Virus record (IMG/VR): IMGVR_UViG_3300042556_000593
Span: 1-24,217 of that record
Length of the DNA: 24,217 nucleotides
Direction: 5' to 3' (one strand)
From: a virus
Shown piece after piece: positions 1 to 7,090 of this stretch (the first letter of the stretch is position 1; every line of letters starts with the position of its first letter). The position numbers and the translations under genes were made by a program. The notes under the pieces were generated by a model. The model did not search any database, was not told the origin of the DNA, and was given only the letters and a program-made list of their open reading frames with translations.

Positions 1-102
1 TGGACATATAGCCAAACCAAAAACCGTTACTACTTTGATGACATAGGCGATGAGTCTTTAACAGAACTTTGGTCACAGCCATTTTTGAGGCAGGCGGAGT
101 AA
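1..102 (+). CDS. C-terminal end of an unknown protein (5' truncated)
   Basis: Frame 1 is open from the first base and ends with TAA at 100-102, giving 33 residues that end in QPFLRQAE. The start lies left of the window. The piece is too short to assign a family. A perfect 6-bp hairpin follows 17 nt after the stop, which supports this being the end of a transcribed gene. It could also be a chance open frame, but the hairpin and the promoter that follows argue for a real gene end. Confidence 0.55.
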   Translation, partial: WTYSQTKNRYYFDDIGDESLTELWSQPFLRQAE

Positions 103-119
103 GAGATATTAACCGCTAT

Positions 120-134
120 TGCCCTTTTAGGGCA
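120..134 (+). terminator. Hairpin after the partial gene
   Basis: TGCCCT (120-125) and AGGGCA (129-134) form a perfect 6-bp stem with a TTT loop. The sequence after it is T-rich but has no clean U run. It lies between a stop codon at 102 and a strong promoter at 176, the expected place for a terminator. Confidence 0.5.
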
Positions 135-175
135 TATTGAGGTTTGTTAGTTCTATTTTGCGCCGAACTCTTTGC

Positions 176-204
176 TTGACACATGCCAAAATCTTTGTTA
201 TACT
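176..204 (+). promoter_or_regulatory. Consensus sigma70/sigmaA promoter, leaderless layout
   Basis: The -35 box TTGACA (176-181) and the -10 box TATACT (199-204) are 17 bp apart. The ATG of the next gene begins at 211, after exactly 6 nt, so transcription would start at or next to the A of the start codon. No ribosome binding site can fit. Confidence 0.85.
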
Positions 205-210
205 GAATAC

Positions 211-312
211 ATGGCTCATATAATAATCTGTCCAGTGTGTAAAAAAGAAATAGAGTCTAGGTCAAGTATGGCTTCACAAACCTTAACAAACCACACAAAA
301 GGGCATAAATGA
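211..312 (+). CDS. 33-residue C2H2-like zinc-finger microprotein
   Basis: The ORF runs ATG 211 to TGA 310-312. Cys7 and Cys10 (CPVC) and His28 and His32 (HTKGH) give C-x2-C-x17-H-x3-H, a spacing that could bind one Zn ion like a C2H2 finger. The gene is supported by a perfect promoter whose predicted start point coincides with the ATG. It is the first gene of a + strand run of very small genes. A nucleic-acid or protein binding role is inferred only from the finger-like pattern. The family is not recognised. Confidence 0.65.
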   Translation: MAHIIICPVCKKEIESRSSMASQTLTNHTKGHK

Positions 313-327
313 ATAAAGAACTAGGTG

Positions 328-333
328 TATAAT
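328..333 (+). promoter_or_regulatory. -10 box TATAAT, leaderless layout
   Basis: TATAAT lies 6 nt before the ATG at 340, the same distance as at 211 and 566. No good -35 box is visible at 16-18 bp. Confidence 0.55.
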
Positions 334-339
334 TAAAAT

Positions 340-543
340 ATGAAAAACTTCATTAGAAAAGAAAAAACTAACAACTTAGTATTAAGATTTATAGGAAATG
401 TTTCTGGATCAATTTTTACTTTTTTTCTCATTAAAGAAATCAGGGCTGAAGATAAAAATCACATATTAAGAGCAATAATACTTGCTAAGATATGTACTCC
501 TTTTGGCAAAGCACAAAATAAATGGGCTACTTACTATATCTAA
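340..543 (+). CDS. Hypothetical protein, 67 aa
   Basis: ATG at 340, TAA at 541-543. The protein starts with a basic stretch (KNFIRKEK), then has a short hydrophobic patch around residues 23-33 (GSIFTFFLI), and a Lys-rich C-terminal half. The patch is too short for a clear membrane helix. The start is supported by a TATAAT box 6 nt upstream and by the lack of any Shine-Dalgarno sequence. No family is recognised. Confidence 0.6.
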   Translation: MKNFIRKEKTNNLVLRFIGNVSGSIFTFFLIKEIRAEDKNHILRAIILAKICTPFGKAQNKWATYYI

Positions 544-553
544 GATAGTTTGG

Positions 554-559
554 TATACT
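554..559 (+). promoter_or_regulatory. -10 box TATACT, leaderless layout
   Basis: TATACT sits within TGGTATACTAA, a string also found at the promoter before 2837. It ends 6 nt before the ATG at 566. The -35 position (TTACTA, 531-536) matches only 3 of 6 bases. Confidence 0.6.
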
Positions 560-565
560 AAATAT

Positions 566-658
566 ATGGGGAAGTTAGTTAGCATATTTATTGCATTTTT
601 AATTTCTTTTGGTCTTTGGAAATTATGGACAAAGTTAGTTGATTCTTTTTATGAGTAG
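566..658 (+). CDS. 30-residue single-helix membrane peptide
   Basis: ATG 566 to TAG 656-658. Residues 4-19 (from LVSIFIAF to LW) are hydrophobic and are followed by a Lys/Trp-rich stretch, as expected for one short membrane helix. The gene has a leaderless-type promoter 6 nt upstream. It overlaps the next gene by 8 nt (ATGAGTAG), so translation of the two is probably coupled. Function unknown. Confidence 0.55.
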   Translation: MGKLVSIFIAFLISFGLWKLWTKLVDSFYE

Positions 659-758
659 TTATTGTAATCGTTGTGGTGGCAAACTGTTTAACAATGATTG
701 TGGATTTTGTTTAAATAATTCTAATGCGTTAAGAGAGTTTGAGGATCAAGATGAGTAA
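651..758 (+). CDS. 35-residue zinc-ribbon microprotein
   Basis: ATG 651 to TAA 756-758. Cys5, Cys8, Cys17 and Cys20 form C-x2-C-x8-C-x2-C with a Gly-Gly after the first pair, a standard mini zinc-ribbon pattern, followed by an acidic tail (FEDQDE). It overlaps the gene before it by 8 nt (ATGAGTAG) and the gene after it by 8 nt (ATGAGTAA), so it sits in a translationally coupled chain. The metal site is inferred from the cysteines. The partner or target is unknown. Confidence 0.6.
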   Translation: MSSYCNRCGGKLFNNDCGFCLNNSNALREFEDQDE

Positions 759-963
759 CTGGACTGAAGAACTATCAGATGAACACAAAGAACAGATTTG
801 GCATTTTATTGTAGAAACAGTTAAAGAAATACGTGAACAAATTGCTCAAGACATTGAAGGCACTAATGATTTATGGAAAGCCAAGGGGCTAAATAAGTCT
901 CGTCGTACTACTAAAGCATTTCAAATATCTGCTGCTATAGCCAGGGGACAAAATGAAATCTAA
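751..963 (+). CDS. Hypothetical helical protein, 70 aa
   Basis: The start chosen is ATG 751, 6 nt after GAGG (741-744) and within the ATGAGTAA overlap with the previous gene. A TTG at 739 is in frame but has no such support. The product (MSNWTEEL...) is charged and probably helical, with an acidic N-terminal half and a basic stretch KGLNKSRRTTKA near residue 50. No family is recognised. Confidence 0.6.
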   Translation: MSNWTEELSDEHKEQIWHFIVETVKEIREQIAQDIEGTNDLWKAKGLNKSRRTTKAFQISAAIARGQNEI

Positions 964-1033
964 TGAAATTATTAAAAACTTAATTATCTCTATATTAGTT
1001 ATTTCCCTAGCAGCAATTATATTTTTGGCATAA
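953..1033 (+). CDS. 26-residue membrane peptide
   Basis: ATG 953 to TAA 1031-1033, with AGGGG (943-947) 5 nt upstream as ribosome binding site. It overlaps the previous gene by 11 nt. Residues 9-26 (from NLIISILV to IIFLA) form one hydrophobic helix after a short polar N-terminus. It is the second single-helix peptide in this cluster. Function unknown. Confidence 0.5.
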   Translation: MKSNEIIKNLIISILVISLAAIIFLA

Positions 1034-1034
1034 C

Positions 1035-1304
1035 ATGACATCAGAAGAGATTATTCAGTTAATTAAAGATCAGTACTATCTTTGCCCTAACATAGATGAT
1101 AATGTTTGTTATACATGGTGGAAGCATGAGCATTGTGAGACATTACGATCACTTCTTTATACCGTCACAAAAGATCCTGTGTATATTGAACCATTAAGTA
1201 AATTAAGACCAAACGTAAAAGATGCTATTGAAGAGATGTTAAATGATCCAGAACATGAAGCACTTATGGAACGCTTAAAATACATGGAGGATAATGGAAT
1301 CTAA
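1035..1304 (+). CDS. Hypothetical protein, 89 aa
   Basis: ATG 1035 follows the preceding stop by one base. The product has an acidic, helical C-terminal half (EEMLNDPEHEALMERL) and a Cys/Trp/His-rich stretch at residues 17-34 (CPN...CYTWWKHEHC), which could bind metal but does not match a family I know. It overlaps the next gene by 11 nt, so it belongs to the same transcription unit. Confidence 0.6.
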   Translation: MTSEEIIQLIKDQYYLCPNIDDNVCYTWWKHEHCETLRSLLYTVTKDPVYIEPLSKLRPNVKDAIEEMLNDPEHEALMERLKYMEDNGI

Positions 1305-2073
1305 TTTAAAGGCTAATATATTAAATACATTAGAGCATTCAAAAAAATTAATTATATCTCCAGATGTTGATGGTTTTATGACTGCTAAATTAATTAACAG
1401 ATACAATGGCTCTGTTGTTGTTGGCGCATACGATAAAAACATATTAACAATTGCAGATGGAATAGATCCAAAGGAATGTCTTTTTGTTGATTGTGATATG
1501 AACAGGCAAGAGTTTGTGTCAATAGGAAATCATATGAGACTTCTTTCTGATAACATGTCTACAAAATCTTTTAATCCTAACGTACACTTTAACGTTGAAA
1601 CTTACACAGATAAGTTTCCATACGCCACTTGCTTTTTAATAACATTTGCAACAGGACTAACAACCTCAGACCTTGATAAAAATCGTATGGCTTATGCTGA
1701 TTCAACTTATAAAAATTTAGAAAAATATGGCAGGAATATGAGAAATTGGTCTACTAGAATATATCACAATGAGGTAGAAAGAATTCTTAATCCTAAACCT
1801 TCTGATCACAATGAAAGGTTATGGGTAGAAAAAACTTATCAGGGTCAGTCCTTTGTTTCAAAACAATTTGGAAAACCTAGATACATAACAGCCTTAAATG
1901 ATGCACTGGTATCTGAAAATATACAGCACATACCAATTTTTAATGGTGTAAAATATAAAAAGGGTATAGTAGATAAACATACAACAATAAAATATAATCA
2001 AGACATAATCTCATATGCAGAAATATATTCAGGAGAATACTCTGTTACATATGAAGATTTGGCTGACTGGTAA
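1294..2073 (+). CDS. Probable degenerate DHH/RecJ-like phosphoesterase fold protein
   Basis: A 259-residue protein. Near the N-terminus, SPDVDGFMTAKL resembles DHH motif I (DxDG followed by a small-residue helix), and LFVDCDMN resembles motif II (a hydrophobic strand ending in an Asp). A short GNHM about 12 residues later could replace the DHH triad itself. DHH proteins are Mn-dependent phosphodiesterases and exonucleases, but the triad is not intact here, so activity is doubtful. The start at ATG 1294 is supported by GGAGG at 1286-1290 inside the previous gene. The gene ends 2 nt from the convergent gene at 2076. The family call is moderate, from motif likeness only. Confidence 0.5.
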   Translation: MESNLKANILNTLEHSKKLIISPDVDGFMTAKLINRYNGSVVVGAYDKNILTIADGIDPKECLFVDCDMNRQEFVSIGNHMRLLSDNMSTKSFNPNVHFNVETYTDKFPYATCFLITFATGLTTSDLDKNRMAYADSTYKNLEKYGRNMRNWSTRIYHNEVERILNPKPSDHNERLWVEKTYQGQSFVSKQFGKPRYITALNDALVSENIQHIPIFNGVKYKKGIVDKHTTIKYNQDIISYAEIYSGEYSVTYEDLADW

Positions 2074-2075
2074 AC

Positions 2076-2771
2076 CTACTTTACTATTTCATAAACACTT
2101 GGATCTAAAAACAAGTTGTTTAAAATTTTACTTTGTATGCCTTTAAATGCTTGATCTTCTGTAGATAAAAATATAGAGTGTTCTGTAATCTCATTTGATC
2201 TAGCCAAATGCCTTCTGTTTGTATAAACCTTGACATCCTGCATCTGTAAACCACCAACCTCAAATATATTGCCATACATAGATCTCCATAGACAACTTGG
2301 ATACTTCTTTATAATGGTAAGTAGTTTGTCTCTTTCCATTGGCATTGGAGTATGTAGTTCATAGTCTAATGGTTGTTTAATTCCCCGTTCATTTAGGCGG
2401 GTATTGGTTTGAATTAATTTTTTAATATACAAAGATGACCCAGTAATCTTAACATACTTATCTATTTTGCCTGACAGTAGACCTCCATGAGAATAGTCAA
2501 TCTTATCTATCTTTTTGATTATAAAAAAGTCATCATTCATTAATATAAAATTATTAGATATTTGCTCTGTCTTACACAGAGTTGTTAAGTTATTTAGGGC
2601 ATTTGTATATTTGTTGTGATTTTGTTCAACTGGCACATAATTACCTTCATACCAATCTGGTTTGCCACCAACTAACCAAACCTTTGCATCTGGAAAACTA
2701 TGAAGAACAGATCTAATAGAGTATCTTAACTCTTCATTTTCTCCAGAACGGCAGATATAAACAAAATCCAT
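2076..2771 (-). CDS. Stealth-like sugar transferase (CR2-type)
   Basis: A 231-residue protein that begins DFVYICRSGENEELRYSIRS, followed by a strand ending KVWLVGG and, at residues 75-84, ILMNDDFFII. This order (ELRYSLRS, a Rossmann-like strand, an NDD metal motif) matches the CR1/CR2 region of the Stealth family, whose members transfer hexose-1-phosphate in capsule synthesis. The C-terminal Stealth regions are not obvious and the protein is short for the family. AGGGGAG (2775-2781) is a good ribosome binding site. The gene is divergent from the + strand cassette and is the only cassette member on this strand. Cytoplasmic location and a glycan role are inferred. Confidence 0.65.
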   Translation of the reverse strand: MDFVYICRSGENEELRYSIRSVLHSFPDAKVWLVGGKPDWYEGNYVPVEQNHNKYTNALNNLTTLCKTEQISNNFILMNDDFFIIKKIDKIDYSHGGLLSGKIDKYVKITGSSLYIKKLIQTNTRLNERGIKQPLDYELHTPMPMERDKLLTIIKKYPSCLWRSMYGNIFEVGGLQMQDVKVYTNRRHLARSNEITEHSIFLSTEDQAFKGIQSKILNNLFLDPSVYEIVK

Positions 2772-2786
2772 TAACTCCCCTAATTT

Positions 2787-2815
2787 ATTACAAGTATATC
2801 AGAATCTGGTATACT
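2787..2815 (+). promoter_or_regulatory. Promoter of the glycan cassette
   Basis: The -35-like ATTACA (2787-2792, 4 of 6) and -10 TATACT (2810-2815) are 17 bp apart. The downstream gene has GAGGGG at 2826-2831 and a TTG start at 2837, so this is a leadered promoter with a short 5' UTR. Confidence 0.6.
2793..2798 (-). promoter_or_regulatory. -10 box for the Stealth-like gene
   Basis: TATACT on the minus strand, 21 nt before the ATG at 2771 and upstream of its AGGGGAG site. The -35 region is poor. It overlaps the spacer of the divergent + strand promoter at 2787-2815. Confidence 0.4.
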
Positions 2816-2836
2816 AATATAAACAGAGGGGTAGTC

Positions 2837-3796
2837 TTGGCTAACATAGTATTTCTTGGCAACTTTGAAGTGCCTTATAGTAGTGAGAATCATCATGCTA
2901 AGTCTCTAGAGTCTCTTGGACATACCGTTGAAAAATTGCAGGAGAAAAAAGCGGGCAGTTCAGAAATATTAATGAAAGCATTGAAATCTGACTTATTCAT
3001 CTGGGTGCATACCCATAGATGGCAAACTCCAGGATCTAGGTCAATGACAGATGTATTAAAAGAATTAAAGGCTGCTGGCATACCAACTATGACCTATCAT
3101 TTAGATTTGTGGTTTGGGATTGAACGTGAAAAAGATTTAAAGAATGATGACTTCTACACAAGTATTGGTCACTTCTTTGCTACAGATAAGTTAATGTGTG
3201 ATTGGTTTAATGAAAATACACAGGTAAAGGGGCACTTTCTGCCTGCTGGTGTGTATGATAAAGAGTGTTATCTACATCAAGATTACGATCCACATAATTT
3301 TGAGAATGATATTATATTTGTTGGCAGCAAAGGCTATCATCGTGAACATAAATACCGTCCAGAATTAATAGACTTTTTGAGAAACACATACGGCAAAAGA
3401 TTTTTACATGTTGGTGGAGACGGTGACACTGGAACTGTACGTGGAGATGCTTTAAACCGTATCTATGCAAGAAGCAAGATAGCAATAGGTGATAGTTTAA
3501 ACATTAATTTTAACTACCCTTACTACACTAGTGATAGGTTGTTTGAGAGTACTGGTCGTGGTGGTTTTACCATTTACCCTCGCATTAAAGGGCTTGAAGA
3601 ATACTTTAAAGATGAAAATGAAATTATATTTTATGAACACGGCAACCTTGAAGATCTAAAAAATAAAATAGATAAGTACTTGTTAGACGGTGTATCAAGA
3701 GAAACAATCAGACTTAACGGACATGAAAGAACAAAGAAAGAGCACACATATGTTCATAGATGGGCTAGCATTTTAGAAACCTTAAATATAAAATGA
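2837..3796 (+). CDS. GT-B type glycosyltransferase (CgeB-like)
   Basis: A 319-residue protein that starts with a Rossmann strand (ANIVFLGNFEVPYSSENHH) and has a second half carrying DIIFVGSKGYHREHKYR, then YARSKIAIGDSLN and DRLFESTGRGGFTIYPRIKGLEEYF. The last block is the nucleotide-sugar site typical of the CgeB/GT4-like C-terminal domain (R-x-x-E-x-x-x-x-G-x-F, then a surface Glu/Phe block). The donor and acceptor cannot be read from the sequence. The start is TTG at 2837, preferred because GAGGGG lies 5 nt upstream. It opens the + strand cassette and overlaps the epimerase gene by 4 nt (ATGA). Confidence 0.85.
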   Translation: MANIVFLGNFEVPYSSENHHAKSLESLGHTVEKLQEKKAGSSEILMKALKSDLFIWVHTHRWQTPGSRSMTDVLKELKAAGIPTMTYHLDLWFGIEREKDLKNDDFYTSIGHFFATDKLMCDWFNENTQVKGHFLPAGVYDKECYLHQDYDPHNFENDIIFVGSKGYHREHKYRPELIDFLRNTYGKRFLHVGGDGDTGTVRGDALNRIYARSKIAIGDSLNINFNYPYYTSDRLFESTGRGGFTIYPRIKGLEEYFKDENEIIFYEHGNLEDLKNKIDKYLLDGVSRETIRLNGHERTKKEHTYVHRWASILETLNIK

Positions 3797-4677
3797 AATA
3801 TTTAGTTACAGGTGGTGCTGGTTTTATTGGATCAAACCTTGTTGATAAGTTAGTTAGTCTTGGTCACGATGTTGTTTGTATTGATGATGAGTCTGCAGAA
3901 TGTCATGAACAATTTTATTGGAACGATAAAGCACACAACTATAAGTATGATATTTGCGACTATGATTTAATTGCACCACTCTTTAAAGATGTTGACTGCG
4001 TGTTTCACGTAGCATCTGATGCAAGAATACAGCCAGCAATATTAAATCCTAAAAAATCTATTCAATCAAACGCAGTAGGAACAGCAAATGTTCTTGAACT
4101 TTGTAGGGTTAATAAGGTAGATAGGCTAATTTATTCAAGCACATCTTCTTCTTATGGTAAAAAGGCTTTGCTTCCAAACCAAGAAACCCAATCGCCCGAT
4201 CCTTTAACTCCATACTCCGCTGCTAAAGTTTTTGGTGAAAACCTTGCAAGAGTTTATTATAATCTTTACGGATTAAAGACTATATCCCTTAGATATTTTA
4301 ATGTTTATGGAGATAGACAACCATTAAAAGGTCAATACGCACCAGTAATAGGACTATTTTTAAAACAATACCATGAGTCAAAACCATTGACAGTAGTTGG
4401 AGATGGATCTCAGCGTAGAGATTTTACTCATATATTAGACGTAGTAGAAGCAAATATCCTTGCATCTGAAGTTAAAGATGGATTTGGTGAAGTATATAAC
4501 ATTGGGTATGGAAGTAACTACGCTATACTTGATATTGCTAATATGATCTCAAATGATATTAAATTTATCCCGCCAAGAATTGGTGAAGTGCAAGAAACTC
4601 TTGCGTCTAATGCCAAGTTTAAAGATTTAACTGGATGGATGCCAAAAGTATCATTAATAGAATGGTTACAGAAATGA
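3793..4677 (+). CDS. NAD-dependent sugar epimerase/dehydratase (extended SDR, GalE-like)
   Basis: A 294-residue extended short-chain dehydrogenase. GGAGFIG (residues 7-13) binds NAD and DD at 31-32 ends the second strand. The catalytic set is Ser/Thr in YSSTSSSYG (about 114-122), Tyr141 and Lys145 in YSAAK. RYFNVYG and GDGSQRRDFTHILDV are the substrate-binding blocks of UDP-sugar 4-epimerases and NDP-sugar dehydratases. It would make or interconvert the nucleotide sugar used by the neighbouring transferases. The length is a little under the usual 310-340. The start ATGA overlaps the previous stop and its end overlaps the next start (ATGA at 4674). Which of epimerase or dehydratase it is cannot be settled here. 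Confidence 0.9.
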   Translation: MKYLVTGGAGFIGSNLVDKLVSLGHDVVCIDDESAECHEQFYWNDKAHNYKYDICDYDLIAPLFKDVDCVFHVASDARIQPAILNPKKSIQSNAVGTANVLELCRVNKVDRLIYSSTSSSYGKKALLPNQETQSPDPLTPYSAAKVFGENLARVYYNLYGLKTISLRYFNVYGDRQPLKGQYAPVIGLFLKQYHESKPLTVVGDGSQRRDFTHILDVVEANILASEVKDGFGEVYNIGYGSNYAILDIANMISNDIKFIPPRIGEVQETLASNAKFKDLTGWMPKVSLIEWLQK

Positions 4678-5534
4678 AATATGTAGCACTAGTGCCCTAT
4701 ACAGTTCAGTCAATAATGGATGAGTTTATGGCAACATGTAAACTTGAAAATGTTCTAAAGGTTGATAACACTATAAATAATATTGGAGCAATGGCAAGTC
4801 ACAATCTTGGCGTTGACAAAATGTATGAAACTGAATCTGAATGGCTTATTATCATTAGTCCAGCAATTCGTTTTGGCAATCCTGGTGGTTTAGATTTTAT
4901 AGAAAAACTTAAAAGTACTAAATATAAAATTGTAGAAAGTCTGGGGGTGTTTGGATGGCACCTAATTGCTTTTCATAAAGATGTAATAGATAAAGTTGGA
5001 AAATGGGATACTAACTTTACTCCATATGGATATGACGATCTTGATTTTAGCATTAGAATTCAAAAAGCATTTCCATATGCATTTTCAGATGATGAAAAAT
5101 TTGTTGTTAATGCTGAGAAAGTTTTTCTTTGGACAAAAGAATTGGTTGATGTAAAAGATACAATAATGTCTCACAGCCTGAAGTTAAACAAAATTAATAC
5201 AGATAATTCACATCATAGAGAATACTATGAAAGAAAATGGGGCAAAGTTCCTGGAACAGGAGAACATCTCCTTAACACATATGAACACCCATTTAATAAT
5301 CCAGAAAATGATATAACATATTTTTCTAATGACTATTACAATGAGTGGATAGAAAAAGAATCAATAAAAGATGATTTAAATTTTAAAGAAACATCAATTA
5401 TTTGCACAACATGTGGTAATACTTTTAAATATAAATCAACATACGCTGAGGGTAGTGTTGATAATAAAATAGAAATAAATACATGTGGGGTATGTAATCC
5501 AGAAATTATAGAGCATAATAAAATAAGGGGATAA
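4674..5534 (+). CDS. Glycosyltransferase-like protein with C-terminal bL31-like zinc ribbon
   Basis: The start chosen is ATG 4674 in an ATGA overlap with the epimerase stop. An in-frame ATG at 4635 lies inside that gene and is less likely. The protein has 286 residues. The N-terminal 200 look like a GT-A/GT2-type transferase: YVALVPYT at the start, SEWLIIISPAIRFGNPG in place of the DxD block, LIAFHKDVIDKVGKWD and YGYDDLDFSIRI (acceptor-side ED/DD motif). Residues 244-276 then carry CTTCGNTF, ST, IEINTC and CGVCNP, with Cys244, 247, 271 and 274. This follows the order of zinc-type ribosomal protein bL31 (CxCGNxF, ST, I-x-V-x-x-C, C-HP). The tail may bind Zn and a partner. The fusion is in frame with no stop. 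Confidence 0.7.
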   Translation: MKYVALVPYTVQSIMDEFMATCKLENVLKVDNTINNIGAMASHNLGVDKMYETESEWLIIISPAIRFGNPGGLDFIEKLKSTKYKIVESLGVFGWHLIAFHKDVIDKVGKWDTNFTPYGYDDLDFSIRIQKAFPYAFSDDEKFVVNAEKVFLWTKELVDVKDTIMSHSLKLNKINTDNSHHREYYERKWGKVPGTGEHLLNTYEHPFNNPENDITYFSNDYYNEWIEKESIKDDLNFKETSIICTTCGNTFKYKSTYAEGSVDNKIEINTCGVCNPEIIEHNKIRG

Positions 5535-5535
5535 A

Positions 5536-6249
5536 ATGACAGAGATGGTTAAAGCCATTATTAACGGTGAATTTGAAATAACACTACCAAAGCATCGTGC
5601 AGATAGACCAGACTGGTATAAACCACACGGTTGGGAAAAACCAAGGCTAAAGCATATGTCAGAAAATATTTCATCTGGAGATGTTGTATATTATGTTGGT
5701 GCAGAAGAAGGAGAGATGCCTGCCCTATGTCAGATGTGGGGATCAGAAGTTGTTTTATTTGAACCTAATCCAAAGGTTTGGTCACACTTTCCTTTGCTTT
5801 GGAGTGCTAATAATTTAGAAATGCCTCTTGTTTGCATTCCTGGATTTGCTTCAGACAAAAACAATAACCTTACACGTATTTATTATAATGAGTTTCCACC
5901 AGAATCAAATTTAGAAATTGAAGCAGCACATGGATTTAAAGAACTATACCTTGAAGGAGATACCTATGGTCAAATTACCATAGATTCCTGTGTATATGAT
6001 CATGGGATTAAGCCTCCTACGGCAATTTCTTTAGACGTAGAAGGCAGCGAAGGACGTGTTTTAAGGGGCGCAGAAGGCGTTTTAAAGGAGTTTAAGCCTA
6101 AGATCTGGTTATCTGGTCATCCAGAATTTATGATGCAACAATGGAATGAATACTTATATGATTTAAGATTTTGGTTGTGGGGGCTTGGATATAAAGAAAC
6201 ATTGCTTGACTATCAACATGAAGTACACTTATATTATGAACGATATTAA
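5536..6249 (+). CDS. FkbM-family SAM-dependent methyltransferase
   Basis: A 237-residue protein with the FkbM layout: SAM motif I VVYYVGAEEGEM (residues 50-61), an acidic strand end VVLFEPNP (72-79), and the family signature ISLDVEGSEG with RVLRGAEGVL at about 164-183. FkbM enzymes put methyl groups on hydroxyls, and relatives commonly act on sugars in surface-glycan clusters. The start ATG 5536 follows AGGGG (5526-5530). A second ATG at 5545 is possible. It sits 1 nt after the previous stop and overlaps the next gene by 14 nt, consistent with one operon. The substrate is probably a sugar made by this cassette, by inference from context. Confidence 0.88.
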   Translation: MTEMVKAIINGEFEITLPKHRADRPDWYKPHGWEKPRLKHMSENISSGDVVYYVGAEEGEMPALCQMWGSEVVLFEPNPKVWSHFPLLWSANNLEMPLVCIPGFASDKNNNLTRIYYNEFPPESNLEIEAAHGFKELYLEGDTYGQITIDSCVYDHGIKPPTAISLDVEGSEGRVLRGAEGVLKEFKPKIWLSGHPEFMMQQWNEYLYDLRFWLWGLGYKETLLDYQHEVHLYYERY

Positions 6250-7090
6250 AGCATATCTTTATTCAGTTAAACAAGAAGATTGTGCTGCTGATAAATGGGA
6301 TTACGGTTTATTAAAACAATTTTTTAATAAAAACAAGATTAAACCAGACAGAGTAACAACTTTGCCCAATGTAGATAGAGCATTTGTGGTAGTTCCTGGA
6401 CCACAAAACGTAGACTATGAAGATCAAATATCCAAAGAGTTAAATAAGATAGGTAGAGTAGTTTTATTCATTACTGGAGATGAAAGTGCTACATTTAAAG
6501 TTGATAAGATAAAACATAAAAATATTGAAATTTGGATTCAATACCCGCACAAAAAACATTCACAATATAATAAGTTAGCCTTGGGTGTTCCACAACACTT
6601 ATCAAATAATTTACCAAAGTATCAAGATAAATCATATGATGTATTTTTTTCAGGGCAGATAACGCATGCAAGAAGGCAGGAACTTGCAACTGTTATGCCT
6701 AACATACCAAACTCTTTTTATAATCCAACAACGGGCTTTGCAGAAGGGTTAAAACCAAAACAGTATTACCAAAAAATGTTTTTATCAAAAATTGTTCCTT
6801 GCCCTAGCGGAGCAATAGTTATTGATTCATTTAGGTTTTACGAAGCAATTGAAATGCTTTGCCTACCCATTGGAGATAAATTAGACTCAAAAATGCAGAA
6901 TACAGATTTTTTTAATTTTTTATTTGAAGATAATCATTTAATAAAAACTGTTGAGAATTGGCAACACTTGCCTCAATTGCTACCTGAATTATTAAATAAT
7001 TATACATCTGAAATTCATCAAATAGTTTGTTGGTGGATTAAGTATAAAAGAAATTTATTTATTAAGTTAATGAGGCAAGTAAATGCATAA
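6236..7090 (+). CDS. Exostosin-like glycosyltransferase
   Basis: A 284-residue protein. The start chosen is ATG 6236, which overlaps the FkbM gene by 14 nt. Alternatives at 6185 and 6218 lie deeper inside it. Residues 134-150 (YDVFFSGQITHARRQEL) and 177-212 (YYQKM...SKIVPCPSGA, then SFRFYEAIEMLCLPI) match the core of the exostosin/GT47 domain: a start strand, then K-x-x-x-x-P-x-G...S-x-R-x-x-EA. It would be a GT-B sugar transferase. Donor and product are unknown. It overlaps the next gene by 8 nt. Confidence 0.75.
   Translation: MNDIKAYLYSVKQEDCAADKWDYGLLKQFFNKNKIKPDRVTTLPNVDRAFVVVPGPQNVDYEDQISKELNKIGRVVLFITGDESATFKVDKIKHKNIEIWIQYPHKKHSQYNKLALGVPQHLSNNLPKYQDKSYDVFFSGQITHARRQELATVMPNIPNSFYNPTTGFAEGLKPKQYYQKMFLSKIVPCPSGAIVIDSFRFYEAIEMLCLPIGDKLDSKMQNTDFFNFLFEDNHLIKTVENWQHLPQLLPELLNNYTSEIHQIVCWWIKYKRNLFIKLMRQVNA

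Noticed and set aside
739-750. TTG start at 739 for the 70-residue gene
   Set aside because: ATG 751 has GAGG 6 nt upstream and forms the 8-nt overlap with the previous gene.
2071-2078. Terminator between the convergent genes ending at 2073 and 2076
   Set aside because: Only 2 nt separate the stops and I found no hairpin with a U tract around them.
2893-3081. Antisense ORFs opposite the cassette (2893-3081 and 6495-6689, minus strand)
   Set aside because: They lie inside strong genes with clear motifs, have no ribosome site or promoter, and encode no recognisable sequence.
4674-5534. Reading the zinc-ribbon tail as a free-standing ribosomal protein bL31
   Set aside because: There is no separate start or ribosome site before it and it is in frame with the transferase.
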